From Oceanisphaera avium (GTDB lineage Bacteria > Pseudomonadota > Gammaproteobacteria > Enterobacterales > Aeromonadaceae), in assembly GCF_002157875.1 (NCBI RefSeq), contig NZ_CP021376.1, positions 1,729,501 through 1,793,500 of the forward strand: a DNA stretch of 64,000 nucleotides, given 5' to 3'. Shown piece by piece: positions 9,590-20,609 of the stretch. The position numbers and the translations under genes were made by a program. The notes beneath the pieces are model-generated. The model made no database searches and was not told where the DNA came from. It saw only the letters and a program-made list of their open reading frames with translations. Position 1 is the first letter of the stretch; every line of letters begins with the position of its first letter.

Positions 9590-10786
9590 ATGCAGCTTCC
9601 TACTCCAAGCTTTTCACGCCAAGAATATCAGCAGCGATTAAGTAAGGTACGAGCTTCTATGGCACGTAAAAACTTACAAACGCTCATTATCCATGACCCC
9701 TCTAATATGGCGTGGCTAACAGGCTATGACGGCTGGTCTTTTTATACTCCGCAAGTGGTAGTAGTGGGTCCCGTAGGTGAGCCTTTATGGTTTGGTCGGC
9801 ATATGGATGCTAATGGCGCCAAGCGCACCGCGTATTTACGCTCCGACCACATTACTTGGTATCCCGATTATTATGTAATGAATCCTTTGTTACATGCTAT
9901 GGAGTACCTTGCCAACCAAGAGCTTAAGCCTAGAGCTTGGGCCTATGGCAAGGTAGGTGTTGAAATGGATAACTATTATTTTAGTCCCAAAGCCTATTTT
10001 TCATTGCGTGCTAATTTACCGAATGCGGAGCTTGTCGATGCCACCGGCTTAGTAAATTGGTGTCGCGCCATAAAATCAGAAACTGAGCTTAGCTATATGC
10101 GTATTGCGGCGCGGATCGTTGAACAAATGCATCAAGCAGCACTGGAAATGATAGAGCCAGGCTTACCCAAAAACCTACTGGTGGCCGAGATTTACCGCGT
10201 GGCTATGGAGGGGTATGAGGGGCATTACGGTGACTACCCAGCCATAGTGCCGATGCTGCCCTCGGGCGAGGATACTGCTGCCCCCCATTTAACTTGGGAT
10301 GAGCGTCCTTTTAATAATAATGAAGCGACCTTTTTAGAATTAGCAGGCTGTCATCGGCGCTACCACTGTGTGCTATCGCGCACTATTTATTTAGGTAAGC
10401 CCACCAAAGACTTTTTACGCGCTAACGAAGCACTCAATGCGGGCTTAGAAGCCGGACTTGCGGCGGCAAAGCCTGGAAACCGCTGTGCCGATATTGCTGA
10501 TGCGCTCAATGCCACCTTAGCGAAATACGGCTTTAACCGTGAAGGCGCACGCTGTGGCTACCCCATTGGTCTAAGTTACCCACCAGACTGGGGCGAGCGC
10601 ACTATGAGCTTGCGCAACACCGACCAAACGCTGTTAAAACCGGGCATGACGTTTCATTTTATGCCGGGTCTTTGGCTAGATAACTGGGGGATGGAAACCA
10701 CAGAAAGCATTGTTATTACAGAAAACGGCGTGGAAACACTCAGTCATTACCCAAGGAAGTTATTTGTTAAAAATAACCCCCGTTAA
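9590..10786 (+). CDS. doeA: Ectoine hydrolase DoeA
   Basis: DoeA opens the ectoine ring, giving N-acetyl-diaminobutyrate isomers, the first step of ectoine catabolism. 398 residues, cytoplasmic. The fold is that of M24 'creatinase/prolidase' proteins: an N-terminal domain (DPSNMAWLTGYDGWSFYTPQ) and a pita-bread C-terminal domain. Metal-ligand positions typical of peptidases are partly replaced, as in DoeA/EutD. The product call rests on family patterns plus the neighbours doeX, doeC, doeD. ATG 9590 is chosen; a GTG four codons upstream is possible and neither has a strong ribosome site. Confidence 0.88.
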   Translation: MQLPTPSFSRQEYQQRLSKVRASMARKNLQTLIIHDPSNMAWLTGYDGWSFYTPQVVVVGPVGEPLWFGRHMDANGAKRTAYLRSDHITWYPDYYVMNPLLHAMEYLANQELKPRAWAYGKVGVEMDNYYFSPKAYFSLRANLPNAELVDATGLVNWCRAIKSETELSYMRIAARIVEQMHQAALEMIEPGLPKNLLVAEIYRVAMEGYEGHYGDYPAIVPMLPSGEDTAAPHLTWDERPFNNNEATFLELAGCHRRYHCVLSRTIYLGKPTKDFLRANEALNAGLEAGLAAAKPGNRCADIADALNATLAKYGFNREGARCGYPIGLSYPPDWGERTMSLRNTDQTLLKPGMTFHFMPGLWLDNWGMETTESIVITENGVETLSHYPRKLFVKNNPR

Positions 10787-10807
10787 GCTGGCGGATAAGG
10801 AGCTTTA

Positions 10808-11296
10808 ATGCGCTTAGACAGATACGACATTTTAATTTTACAAATCCTTCAACAACAAGGCCGTATTACTAAAACGGATCTTGCCCAAGCCATTAATTTG
10901 TCCGTGAGCCCCTGCTGGGAGCGAGTGAAACGCTTAGAAAAAGCCGGCATTATTGAAGGGTACGGGGCGCGAATTAACCGCCAAGTATTGGGTAAACAAA
11001 CCAGTGTATTAGTAGAAATAAGCCTAACGAGTCATAGTGCCAGTCGCATGCAGCATTTTGAAAAAACCATGCGCGAGTGTGAGCAAGTCGTGGATTGTTA
11101 TGCCACCGGTGGCGGCGTGGATTATGTACTGCGTATTTTATGTGAGGGCATCGACCAATATCAGCGGCTCATAGATCATTGGTTAGATGCCGACTTAGGT
11201 ATAGATAAATATTTTACCTATATAGTGACCAAAACCATTAAGCAAACTAGCAGTATTCCTATCGAAGACTCCCCCGGCTTATTGCTCTCGATCTAA
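10808..11296 (+). CDS. doeX: Lrp/AsnC family regulator DoeX
   Basis: DoeX is the AsnC/Lrp-type regulator of ectoine degradation; in Halomonas its paralogue responds to pathway intermediates. 162 residues. Seen: N-terminal winged helix-turn-helix (DILILQILQQQGRITKTDLA, then NLSVSPCWERVKRLEKAG) and a C-terminal RAM ligand-binding domain from about residue 65. AAGGAG sits eight bases before ATG 10808, 21 bases after doeA, so the two are co-transcribed. A 153-base gap then separates it from doeC, leaving room for a regulated second promoter. Confidence 0.88.
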   Translation: MRLDRYDILILQILQQQGRITKTDLAQAINLSVSPCWERVKRLEKAGIIEGYGARINRQVLGKQTSVLVEISLTSHSASRMQHFEKTMRECEQVVDCYATGGGVDYVLRILCEGIDQYQRLIDHWLDADLGIDKYFTYIVTKTIKQTSSIPIEDSPGLLLSI

Positions 11297-11449
11297 GCGC
11301 AATAGCAGCCTGCAGTAAAAACGGCGCTTTTTTTAGCGCTAAACAAAAGAAAAACCTCTTTTTAGTCGCCATTACCAAAAGTAATTAGCGCCCTCCTCTC
11401 TAAGCTTAAAACAACAGCATAAATAACGTTAACACTAAGAGGTGCGCTT

Positions 11450-12961
11450 ATGAGTCTACAACTACATGCCGTCAGTACCAGCAAAGTCACCGATGCCATT
11501 ATGCCGTACTTAACAGACGCTCGGTTAGTGCGCGAACTAGCGTATATCAACGGTAAGTGGGTGCATGGCCCCCAAGATATCGATGTACTTAACCCTGCTA
11601 CCGACGATGTGATTGGCCACTGTACTCAATTAGCCCCACTGCAAATTGAACAAGCAATTGAACATGCTCATCAAGCATTTCAATCTTGGCAGGCCCTACT
11701 GGCCGATGAGCGCGCTGCTATTTTAATGCGCTGGCATGACTTAATTTTAGAAAATAAAGAAGACTTAGCGCGCCTAATGGTGCTAGAGCAAGGCAAAGCA
11801 TTAAATGATGCCCAAGGTGAGATTGACTATGGCGCCTCTTTTGTACGCTGGTTCGCTGAAGAAGCGCGCCGTGCCTATGGTGAGACTATACCTAGTCACA
11901 TTGCTAACGCCGAGCTTGCCACTATCCGAGAGCCTGTTGGGGTAGCCGCATTAATTACGCCGTGGAATTTTCCGCATGCCATGATCACCCGCAAGGCCGC
12001 CGCCGCATTAGCGATAGGTTGCACTGTGCTCATTAAACCTGCCAGCGAAACGCCTTTCTCGGCGTTGGCCTTGGCCGAGCTTGCCGAGCGCGCGGGCTTT
12101 CCTGCCGGCGTGTATAACGTGCTTACCGGTAAAGGTAGCCAGGTGGGTCAACAATTATGTCAGTCAGAAAAGGTGCGCGCGCTGTCTTTTACCGGCTCTA
12201 CGCGAGTTGGAAAAATTTTACTCGCCCAAGCTGCCAGCACCGTTAAAAAATGCTCTATGGAGCTTGGCGGCAATGCGCCCTTTATTGTATTGCCAGATAT
12301 GGATATCACCGAAGCGGCCAAGGCGGCGGTAGCAGCTAAGTTTCAAACCGCCGGCCAAGACTGTTTAGCGGCCAACCGCATTTTTGTGCCCCATGCTCAT
12401 TATGAACAATTTTTAACAGCGTTTGCCGAGCAAATGGCCAGCATCAAAGTCGGCAATGGGTTTTCTGAGGGCGTGACCTTAGGGCCGCTGATTTTTCATG
12501 AGGCAGTCGATAACGCACAGCAGCTCGTCGATGACGCTCTCGCAAAAGGCGCACGTTTAATTGCCGGAGACCAAACCAAAGCGCTCGGCTCCAACTTTTT
12601 TATGCCTACGTTACTTGCCGATATTACACCGCAAATGCGGGTATTTAGTGAAGAAAACTTCTGTCCTGTAGCCGGCGTTATGCCCTATCACTCGTTAGAT
12701 GAAGTGATTGCACTGGCTAATGACACTGAATATGGCTTAGCAGCCTATGTGTATGGCCAAGATATTCGCCAGCTTTTTCAAATTATTAAACAGCTTCAAT
12801 TTGGCATGGTGGCCGTAAACTCCGTGAAAATGACCGGTCATGGCATTCCCTTTGGCGGCGTTAAACAGTCGGGCTTAGGTAGAGAAGGCAGCCGCCACGG
12901 CTTTGATGAATACAGTCATCTTAAGTACTACTGCTTAGGAGGACTCACGTCTGATATGTGA
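11450..12961 (+). CDS. doeC: Aldehyde dehydrogenase DoeC (aspartate-semialdehyde dehydrogenase of ectoine degradation)
   Basis: In ectoine breakdown DoeC oxidises aspartate-4-semialdehyde to aspartate with NAD(P)+. 503 residues of the succinate-semialdehyde-dehydrogenase-like ALDH family. Seen: TPWNFPHAMITRK (cofactor and oxyanion region), FTGSTRVGK, the catalytic-base box MELGGNAPF, and the nucleophile box GQDCLAANR. Followed 80 bases later by doeD on the same strand. Sequence alone cannot separate it from succinate-semialdehyde dehydrogenase GabD; the ectoine context decides. Confidence 0.85.
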   Translation: MSLQLHAVSTSKVTDAIMPYLTDARLVRELAYINGKWVHGPQDIDVLNPATDDVIGHCTQLAPLQIEQAIEHAHQAFQSWQALLADERAAILMRWHDLILENKEDLARLMVLEQGKALNDAQGEIDYGASFVRWFAEEARRAYGETIPSHIANAELATIREPVGVAALITPWNFPHAMITRKAAAALAIGCTVLIKPASETPFSALALAELAERAGFPAGVYNVLTGKGSQVGQQLCQSEKVRALSFTGSTRVGKILLAQAASTVKKCSMELGGNAPFIVLPDMDITEAAKAAVAAKFQTAGQDCLAANRIFVPHAHYEQFLTAFAEQMASIKVGNGFSEGVTLGPLIFHEAVDNAQQLVDDALAKGARLIAGDQTKALGSNFFMPTLLADITPQMRVFSEENFCPVAGVMPYHSLDEVIALANDTEYGLAAYVYGQDIRQLFQIIKQLQFGMVAVNSVKMTGHGIPFGGVKQSGLGREGSRHGFDEYSHLKYYCLGGLTSDM

Positions 12962-13041
12962 GCACAGCACTAAGCGTACACAAGATAACGTCAGACCTAA
13001 GGCGCTGAACGTACAGCGACTCAAAAGTTAAGGAGCTCAAC

Positions 13042-14463
13042 ATGACTCTAGCTACTCAAAAATGGTTAGAAATGGATCGCAACAGCGTGTTTCACGCCTC
13101 CACTCATTTAAAGCAATATGCCCATGGCGAGCTTAAAGGGCGCATTATTACCGGCGCCGAAGGGATCCGCATTAAAGACTCCACTGGCATCGAGCTGATT
13201 GATGCTTTTGCTGGCCTCTATTGTGTCAACATCGGCTATGGTCGCTTAGAAATGGCCGAAGCCATTTATGAACAAGCTAAGAAGCTTGCTTACTATCACA
13301 CCTATGTGGGGCACACCAACGAGGCGCTGATTGAACTGTCAGAGCGCATTATTAAAATGGCGCCCGCCAATATGAGTAAAGTCTATTACGGCACCTCCGG
13401 CAGTGATGCCAACGAAACCCAAATGAAATTAGTTTGGTATTACAATAACGTGCGTGGCCTGCCAGAAAAGAAAAAAATTATCTCTCGTCACCGTGGTTAC
13501 CACGGCTCCACTATCGCCTCTGGCTCACTCACCGGCTTAGATGCTTTCCATGCTCATTTTGACTTGCCCTTACCACGGGTAAAGCACACATTAGCGCCCG
13601 TTTATTATCACCGCGCAGACAACCAGATGAGCGAGCTGGAGTTTTCCGCGCACTGTGCGGCTGAGCTGGAAAGTATGATTTTAGCTGAGGGGCCAGAGAC
13701 AGTCGCCGCCATGATAGGTGAGCCTGTGCTGGGCACCGGCGGTATAGTGCCGCCGCCTCAGGGTTACTGGAGCGCAATTAAAAAGGTACTAAATAAGTAC
13801 GATATCTTATTAATTGCCGATGAAGTGGTGTGTGGTTTTGGCCGCTTAGGCTCAGACTTTGGCTCATTGCATTATGATATGCAGCCAGATTTAATGACCA
13901 TTGCTAAGGGCTTAACTTCGGCTTATCAGCCACTTTCGGGGGTGATTGTGGGCGATAAAGTGTGGAAAGTGTTAGAAGATGGCACCGATGAGTTTGGCGC
14001 CATCGGCCATGGCTATACTTACTCTGGTCATCCCATGGGGGCGGCGGCGGCATTGTGTAACTTGGATATTATTGCTCGTGAAAAGCTCACCGAGAACGCG
14101 CGCGACACCGGTGCTTATTTACAACAACGCATGTTAGAAACCTTTGCTGATCATCCTTTAGTAGGCGATGTTCGCGGGGTAGGCTTAATGCATGCGCTGG
14201 AGTTTTCTAGTGATAAAGCTCAGCGCCAGCCCTTTGATCCCGCGTTAAAAGTAGGGCCACAAATAGCGGCGGCTTGCTTAGAGCAAGGCTTAATTGCCCG
14301 TGCTATGCCGCACGGTGATATTTTAGGTTTTGCACCGCCCTTGGTGGTCACGCCCGTAGATATTGATGACATAGTGGCGCGCACCGAAAAAGCGGTAGAT
14401 AAAGTGACCGACCAACTGATCCGCAGCGGCGATTTTTCCAGTCGAGAAAAACTACGCGCTTAA
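13042..14463 (+). CDS. doeD: Class III aminotransferase DoeD (diaminobutyrate transaminase)
   Basis: DoeD transfers the gamma-amino group of 2,4-diaminobutyrate, giving aspartate-semialdehyde for DoeC. 473 residues of PLP fold-type I, class III. Seen: the cofactor glycines YYGTSGSDANE, the YHGSTIASGSLTG stretch, LLIADEVVCGFGRLG carrying the PLP-binding aspartate, and TIAKGLTSAY with the Schiff-base lysine. AAGGAG precedes ATG 13042. A strong terminator follows at 14482. Substrate assignment is from context with doeA, doeX and doeC; related enzymes use omega-amino acids or putrescine. Confidence 0.85.
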   Translation: MTLATQKWLEMDRNSVFHASTHLKQYAHGELKGRIITGAEGIRIKDSTGIELIDAFAGLYCVNIGYGRLEMAEAIYEQAKKLAYYHTYVGHTNEALIELSERIIKMAPANMSKVYYGTSGSDANETQMKLVWYYNNVRGLPEKKKIISRHRGYHGSTIASGSLTGLDAFHAHFDLPLPRVKHTLAPVYYHRADNQMSELEFSAHCAAELESMILAEGPETVAAMIGEPVLGTGGIVPPPQGYWSAIKKVLNKYDILLIADEVVCGFGRLGSDFGSLHYDMQPDLMTIAKGLTSAYQPLSGVIVGDKVWKVLEDGTDEFGAIGHGYTYSGHPMGAAAALCNLDIIAREKLTENARDTGAYLQQRMLETFADHPLVGDVRGVGLMHALEFSSDKAQRQPFDPALKVGPQIAAACLEQGLIARAMPHGDILGFAPPLVVTPVDIDDIVARTEKAVDKVTDQLIRSGDFSSREKLRA

Positions 14464-14481
14464 ACTTGTTAGCAATAAACA

Positions 14482-14507
14482 GGGTAGCGACTTTGCTACC
14501 CTTTTTT
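14482..14507 (+). terminator. Rho-independent terminator of the doeCD unit
   Basis: A perfect 7-bp stem GGGTAGC/GCTACCC (14482-14488, 14495-14501) is followed by six T, 18 bases after the doeD stop. Confidence 0.85.
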
Positions 14508-14514
14508 ATGGTGC

Positions 14515-16245
14515 TTAATCTTGGCTAGGAGGTGCTGTGAGCGCCGCCACTGCCTGTTCAGCCTCTGGCTCTTGTCCATAAACGCGCTCATAAGGCCACC
14601 AATTAGGATGATGAGTGCGCACATGAGCTAACATACCTTCGCGAAGACGCATCGCCGTCGTCCACGCAGTGGAGGGATCTGGCGACATGGCATAAAAAGA
14701 TAACTCTTGGCCAGCGCGACTATGGCGGGTAACACTGGCAGCCAAAGTATGATGATCAATCACCCCTTCATCATTTTTGGCTAATTCAATAAACACCTCG
14801 CGCAGCTGACTAATATCGGCGCTGTGATCCAACACCAATACGATCGTTTTCATAATGCGCGCATCTTTTACCGACCAGTTTTCAAAAGGTTGCGAAATAA
14901 AGTGCTTCACCGGCACAATAATCCGCCGCTCATCCCAGGTGCGCAGGCGAATAAACGTGTAGAAAATACTTTCTACATAAGCCCAGTTGCCTTCAAAGAG
15001 CACACTGTCACCAATGCGCACCGGCTTAGCTAAGGCAATCTGCAACGAGGCCATAATATTGCCCAGCACCGCCTGCCCCGCTATGCCCAGCAAGACTGTG
15101 ACTACCCCAGCAGATGCCAGCAGTGACATGCCTAACGACTCAAATAAATTAAGCTGGATCAACACCACAATAAAGGACACCGCCACCATCACTAATACCA
15201 CGATGCGGCGCAGCGCATAAATTGAGGTATAAAGCTCTCGCTCCTTAATACTGCGCGTGTCATCAATTTCGCCAATTACCCGCAGCGTCACGCGGTTTAA
15301 GACGGCATCAATAATTTTGAGCACTGTCATGCCCAAACCCGACACGATAACAATAATTAAAAAGGGATGAACAATATTGGTAGCAGGCCCAGAAAAGGAC
15401 ACACCCATTCTAAAAAAGAATTGCGCCACCGCCGCCATAATGACCACGGCTAACGGTAAACGCGTTTTTTCTGCCGCTTGGCGTAAAATAGGACTGTTGG
15501 CTTTATGGCCAAGCCAGCGCATAGTGCGATTCACCAGCCACCCTAGCCCCAGCAAGACGACTAATAACAGCGGCAGTGCAATCCATTCCCATAAGCGCAA
15601 CCCCCCTACTTTCTCTTTTAAAGAAGCAGGAATGTAGGCCTCAAATAAATGGGGGCCAAAAGCTTCATATAAAATAGGAATGTTTTCCACGGTTTGTGGC
15701 GTAAATAGCCACACCGGCTCACGGTCTTTGGATTTATAGCGCGCTAAGCGAATTTCATAGGTTTGGCCATTAAGCTTAACCATTTTCAAGCCAATATCGC
15801 GTCGTGCTTGGCCGGTAAGTGGATGATTAGCCGGCCCTTGCTCTTCCATGGCATCGGGGCGGGCGGATAAGCTAGACCAATCAATCCACAGCTGGCGATC
15901 AATAACTAGCCCTAATTCCCGAGCCAGCTCAGCGCCGCGTTTGGCGCGCTGTGCCTTAGGTAAGTCGGCAAGATTTAAAAACTGTGCCGCCTTTTGATAC
16001 TCACTGGCCTCGGTTAGCGCGACAAAGTTACGTACCGTTTCTCGGGGCGTACGCCGATTAGCCCCCTTGGCGCCTTTTACCGTACCGGTGGCTGCAAAGT
16101 CCGCTTGATACCAGGAGCCACTTTCTTGGCTAGCTTCAGCCAATGCATAAGGAGAGGTGAAACTCACTAGGCCTACACTTAACAGTAGGATTACCCCTCT
16201 TAACAGATGAAAAAAAGATAGCGAATAAATAATCGACTCCAGCAA
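14515..16245 (-). CDS. MscS family mechanosensitive channel with large periplasmic domain
   Basis: Small-conductance-type mechanosensitive channels release solutes on osmotic downshock. 576 residues: an N-terminal hydrophobic, signal-like segment (about 5-35, ending ALAEA), a roughly 170-residue extracytoplasmic domain, four or five membrane helices from about 225 on, the Gly/Ala-rich pore helix ASAGVVTVLLGIAGQAVLGN, the following KPVRIGDSV typical of MscS, and a C-terminal beta/alpha domain. The start is TTG 16245 without a clear ribosome site, so the N-terminus is uncertain. Its place beside ectoine catabolism suits osmotic adaptation, but that link is inference. Confidence 0.85.
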   Translation of the reverse strand: MLESIIYSLSFFHLLRGVILLLSVGLVSFTSPYALAEASQESGSWYQADFAATGTVKGAKGANRRTPRETVRNFVALTEASEYQKAAQFLNLADLPKAQRAKRGAELARELGLVIDRQLWIDWSSLSARPDAMEEQGPANHPLTGQARRDIGLKMVKLNGQTYEIRLARYKSKDREPVWLFTPQTVENIPILYEAFGPHLFEAYIPASLKEKVGGLRLWEWIALPLLLVVLLGLGWLVNRTMRWLGHKANSPILRQAAEKTRLPLAVVIMAAVAQFFFRMGVSFSGPATNIVHPFLIIVIVSGLGMTVLKIIDAVLNRVTLRVIGEIDDTRSIKERELYTSIYALRRIVVLVMVAVSFIVVLIQLNLFESLGMSLLASAGVVTVLLGIAGQAVLGNIMASLQIALAKPVRIGDSVLFEGNWAYVESIFYTFIRLRTWDERRIIVPVKHFISQPFENWSVKDARIMKTIVLVLDHSADISQLREVFIELAKNDEGVIDHHTLAASVTRHSRAGQELSFYAMSPDPSTAWTTAMRLREGMLAHVRTHHPNWWPYERVYGQEPEAEQAVAALTAPPSQD

Positions 16246-16364
16246 TGTTAGTTAGCAACCATACCTTCTCAATATAGCGTGCGCTGTTACTGAGCATAAA
16301 CGGCTTCGTCTCTAATGTCTGTTAGCTACAGCTTTTATCTGTGATGAGTGACAACAATACTTAA

Positions 16365-16396
16365 TAAAAAAGCGGCGAGCACTTAGTGCTCACCGC
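16365..16396 (-). terminator. Rho-independent terminator after dctM
   Basis: The minus strand forms an 11-bp stem with one mismatch (16396-16386 with 16382-16372) followed by TTTTTT (16371-16366). It lies 38 bases past the dctM stop and ends the dctPQM transcript. Confidence 0.8.
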
Positions 16397-16434
16397 TGTC
16401 AAATCATCTCAATAGTCACGCTCTCTTAATACCA

Positions 16435-17715
16435 CTACATACCTAACCAGTTAGGTAAGCCCATGGAAATACTCGGCACATAAGTGACTAGCATTAAGAA
16501 GCCTAACAAGATCATCAGCCAAGGTAGTGCCGCCTTAATCACTTGTGATAACGGCATACCGGTCACTGCCGAGGTAACAAATAAGTTTAAGCCCACGGGT
16601 GGCGTGATCAAGCCAATCTCCATATTCACCACCATAATAATACCCAGATGAATAGGATCTATACCCAGTTGAGTAGCGATGGGAAATAAAATAGGGGCCA
16701 AGATCAAGATGATCGCCGAGGGCTCCATAAAGGCACCGGCAATCAAGAGCACAATATTCACCACCAATAAAAATATCCAAGGCTGCAAACCGGCTTCTAA
16801 TACCATATTGGTAATTTGCTGAGGAATTTGCTCAGTGGTTAACACATGGGCAAATAACATGGCATTAGCAATAATAAACATCAGCATAATAGTCAATTTA
16901 GCTGACTCTAATATCACCTTAGGTGCGTCTTTAATGCGCATATCTTTATAGACAAATAACGCAATAAAGGCCGAATATACGGCGGCCACCGCAGCGGCTT
17001 CGGTGGGGGTAAACATGCCCGAATAAATGCCACCTAAAATAATTACCATTAGCAGCAGACCCCATACGGCCTTGCGTGCAGCACTTAGCCATTGGCGAAA
17101 GCTGGCCCGAGGCAGTGCGGGTAAATTTTTCTTCACCGCAATTAAATAAATTGCCACCATTAATACCACGCCTAGCAGCACGCCTGGCACTACCCCTGCC
17201 ATAAACAAGGTACCGACCGAGGTTTCGGTCGCGGCGGCATATACCACCATCACTACCGAGGGCGGGATCAAAATGCCCAAGGTACCGGCGTTCGTCACAA
17301 TACCTGCGGCAAACTCTTGCGGATAACCAGAGCGCACCATGCCGGCAATGGCAATCGAGCCTACCGCCGCCACTGTGGCAGGGCTGGAGCCAGACAGCGC
17401 GGCAAACAACATACAGGCCATCACGGCGCCGATGGCTAAGCCGCCACGAATATGGCCCACCGTCGCATTAGCAAAATCAATTAAGCGGCGCGCTACGCCG
17501 CCTGTGGTCATAAAAGAACCCGCCAGTAAGAAAAAAGGAATGGCGAGTAAAGTGTAGTGTTCACTGGTTTCAAATAACTTAATGGCCAGCGAGCGCACCG
17601 AGTCTGGGCTAAACAACATGATGGTGACTGAGCCGGCTAAGCCTAAAGAAATGGCTACCGGTACTCCAATAAACATCAGCGCAAACAGTGCGGCAAACAG
17701 AAACGGAATCGTCAT
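16435..17715 (-). CDS. dctM: TRAP transporter large membrane subunit DctM (C4-dicarboxylate)
   Basis: DctM is the 12-helix channel-forming subunit of a sodium-driven TRAP importer for succinate, fumarate and malate. 426 residues. Seen: the conserved LAIPFFLLAGSFM, FAALSGSSPATVAAVGSIAIAG, GTLGILIPPSVVMVVYA and GLITPPVGLNLFV motifs. The overall pattern closely recalls Pseudomonas and Vibrio DctM rather than ectoine TRAP subunits. ATG 17715 overlaps the dctQ stop (ATGA), so translation is coupled. Confidence 0.93.
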   Translation of the reverse strand: MTIPFLFAALFALMFIGVPVAISLGLAGSVTIMLFSPDSVRSLAIKLFETSEHYTLLAIPFFLLAGSFMTTGGVARRLIDFANATVGHIRGGLAIGAVMACMLFAALSGSSPATVAAVGSIAIAGMVRSGYPQEFAAGIVTNAGTLGILIPPSVVMVVYAAATETSVGTLFMAGVVPGVLLGVVLMVAIYLIAVKKNLPALPRASFRQWLSAARKAVWGLLLMVIILGGIYSGMFTPTEAAAVAAVYSAFIALFVYKDMRIKDAPKVILESAKLTIMLMFIIANAMLFAHVLTTEQIPQQITNMVLEAGLQPWIFLLVVNIVLLIAGAFMEPSAIILILAPILFPIATQLGIDPIHLGIIMVVNMEIGLITPPVGLNLFVTSAVTGMPLSQVIKAALPWLMILLGFLMLVTYVPSISMGLPNWLGM

Positions 17716-18356
17716 TTTTTAGACCCTTCTGTTTCAGATAATTTCATGGCATCGGCGGCTTCATCAGCCAGACCCAAGCCCACTTGTTGATTGCGCACCA
17801 AGCGCACAAATATTTCTACAAATCGAATAAATACGAGGGTAAAACCAATGGGTACTATCATGCCAATGTGCCATTGCTGCACCCCAAATTGTCCCAAATC
17901 ATCGGCGCCAATGGCCGCTTGCATTAAGGTATTGATCCATTCAAAACTGGCCACACTTAATAAGGCGGCATAGCCTAAACAAAATAGGCAAGCGAGCACG
18001 GCAATCACTCGCTGTACTGAACGCGAAGTCAGTTTGACTAATGCATCTACGCCAATATGCCCGCCAATGCGCACGCCATAAGCCAGGCCAAAAAAAATCA
18101 GCCAAGCAAATAAGGCTTTAGTTAGCGCATTACTCCAAGTCATGGTTTGCACGGCATCTAAGAAAAAATCACCAATGCTATAAAAAAATTCTGAGGTCGC
18201 TTCTGAGCCCTCGGCAAAGTATTCGCCTATGGCATAAAAAAGGGTGTAAATGTTATTTAACATCACATATACAAAAGTGACTAGCGTCATGGCTGCTAAT
18301 AAGAAGACAATCAATGCCTCCTCAAAGCGATCCCACATTAGGCGCAACATCGTCAT
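17712..18356 (-). CDS. dctQ: TRAP transporter small membrane subunit DctQ
   Basis: DctQ is the four-helix small membrane partner of DctM. 214 residues, with helices at about 12-35, 80-98, 115-135 and 160-180, and the conserved RIGGHIGVDALVKL cytoplasmic loop. An insertion rich in Phe and acidic residues between helices 1 and 2 is typical of DctQ of this branch. Lies between dctP (80-base gap holding a hairpin) and dctM (4-base overlap). Confidence 0.92.
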   Translation of the reverse strand: MTMLRLMWDRFEEALIVFLLAAMTLVTFVYVMLNNIYTLFYAIGEYFAEGSEATSEFFYSIGDFFLDAVQTMTWSNALTKALFAWLIFFGLAYGVRIGGHIGVDALVKLTSRSVQRVIAVLACLFCLGYAALLSVASFEWINTLMQAAIGADDLGQFGVQQWHIGMIVPIGFTLVFIRFVEIFVRLVRNQQVGLGLADEAADAMKLSETEGSKK

Positions 18357-18400
18357 ACTCTTTCTCCAGCTACCGCACCTACTAAGCTTTGGCTAATAAA

Positions 18401-18424
18401 CAGCTTAAACCCATGTTTAAGCTG
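18401..18424 (-). terminator. Intercistronic hairpin between dctP and dctQ
   Basis: A perfect 10-bp stem (18401-18410 with 18415-18424, loop CCAT) followed on the minus strand by TTTATT. It may attenuate or stabilise the transcript so that the binding protein is made in excess over the membrane subunits, a common layout for solute-binding transport operons. Confidence 0.6.
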
Positions 18425-18436
18425 CTTAAGCTTAGG

Positions 18437-19894
<1,458 letters not shown>

Positions 19895-20209
19895 TTACAA
19901 CAGCTCGGCTCTTTCTTCTAAACATTCCACCGAGCCCATCTCAAACTCTCGGCAAATCCAAGGGCGGTGTTCATAAATAGTGCACAGCATGGTTTCTCGG
20001 TCTAGTGCCGCGCACCAGCCATCGTTTAAGCGGCGCATCGTTTCACTGCCCCATTTATCTTGGCTAATGTAGTGCTGTGGCACACCGGTGTCAGAAATGA
20101 GCATTACTTCTAAACGACAACAGCACGCTTGGCAGCTAGTGCAAGTCACTGAGGAAGTACTTGGTTGGTTTAAGTTTTTAATCGCAATCTTGTGATTGGT
20201 ATCTAACAT
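19895..20209 (-). CDS. YkgJ family cysteine-cluster protein
   Basis: YkgJ (UPF0153) proteins carry a zinc- or iron-chelating cysteine cluster of unknown function. 104 residues. Seen: C-x2-C-x2-CCC near residues 23-30, a central GVP...W segment, then C-A-A-L-D....M-L-C-T-I-Y-E-H-R-P-x-x-C-R-E-F, which is the family signature. ATG 20209 is the only reasonable start. It is a single gene, divergent from the nor cluster by 400 bases. Role unknown. Confidence 0.85.
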   Translation of the reverse strand: MLDTNHKIAIKNLNQPSTSSVTCTSCQACCCRLEVMLISDTGVPQHYISQDKWGSETMRRLNDGWCAALDRETMLCTIYEHRPWICREFEMGSVECLEERAELL

Positions 20210-20609
20210 TCACCCTCTTACATTGGAGCTTAGCGTTTTAGCGCACAAATAATCACCACATCTTAGCATTTGCCTCCCCGATGACCAAATCAGCAGCTAT
20301 CTTTACTCAAGTGAGAGATAAGCGTTTTTATTATTGCAGGTAAGTGTTTATCGCTGCTTGTTTTTTATACAAACAAGCGTCACCTCACAAAACCGATATA
20401 AACAAAAATTTATTTTAAAAAGTTATATTTGAGTCTTAAGCCTTTAGTCTCTAGGCTTATCATGCTTTTGAAAAGCCTATTATAGAAATAGCGCTTTGTT
20501 TTGGGCTATAGCACGGCTGGTAAGTGGATAATAAGTCTTTTACCATCGTCCATTATTAATAAAAACAATACATTAGAGTTATGTGAAATACCTCTGGGGG
20601 AGAATGCGC
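20210..20609. other. Regulatory region upstream of the nor cluster
   Basis: An AT-rich 400-base gap. It contains an 8-bp inverted repeat (about 20436-20443 with 20453-20460) and a stretch near 20420-20430 that resembles one NsrR half-site weakly (8 of 11 bases). I find no clear FNR/Dnr (TTGAT-N4-ATCAA) box and no sigma-54 pair. NO-responsive control of nor genes is expected from other bacteria but is not shown by the sequence. Confidence 0.35.

Noticed and set aside
20420..20430. NsrR half-site upstream of the nor genes
   Set aside because: Only 8 of 11 bases match and there is no second half-site, so it is not reported as a regulatory feature.
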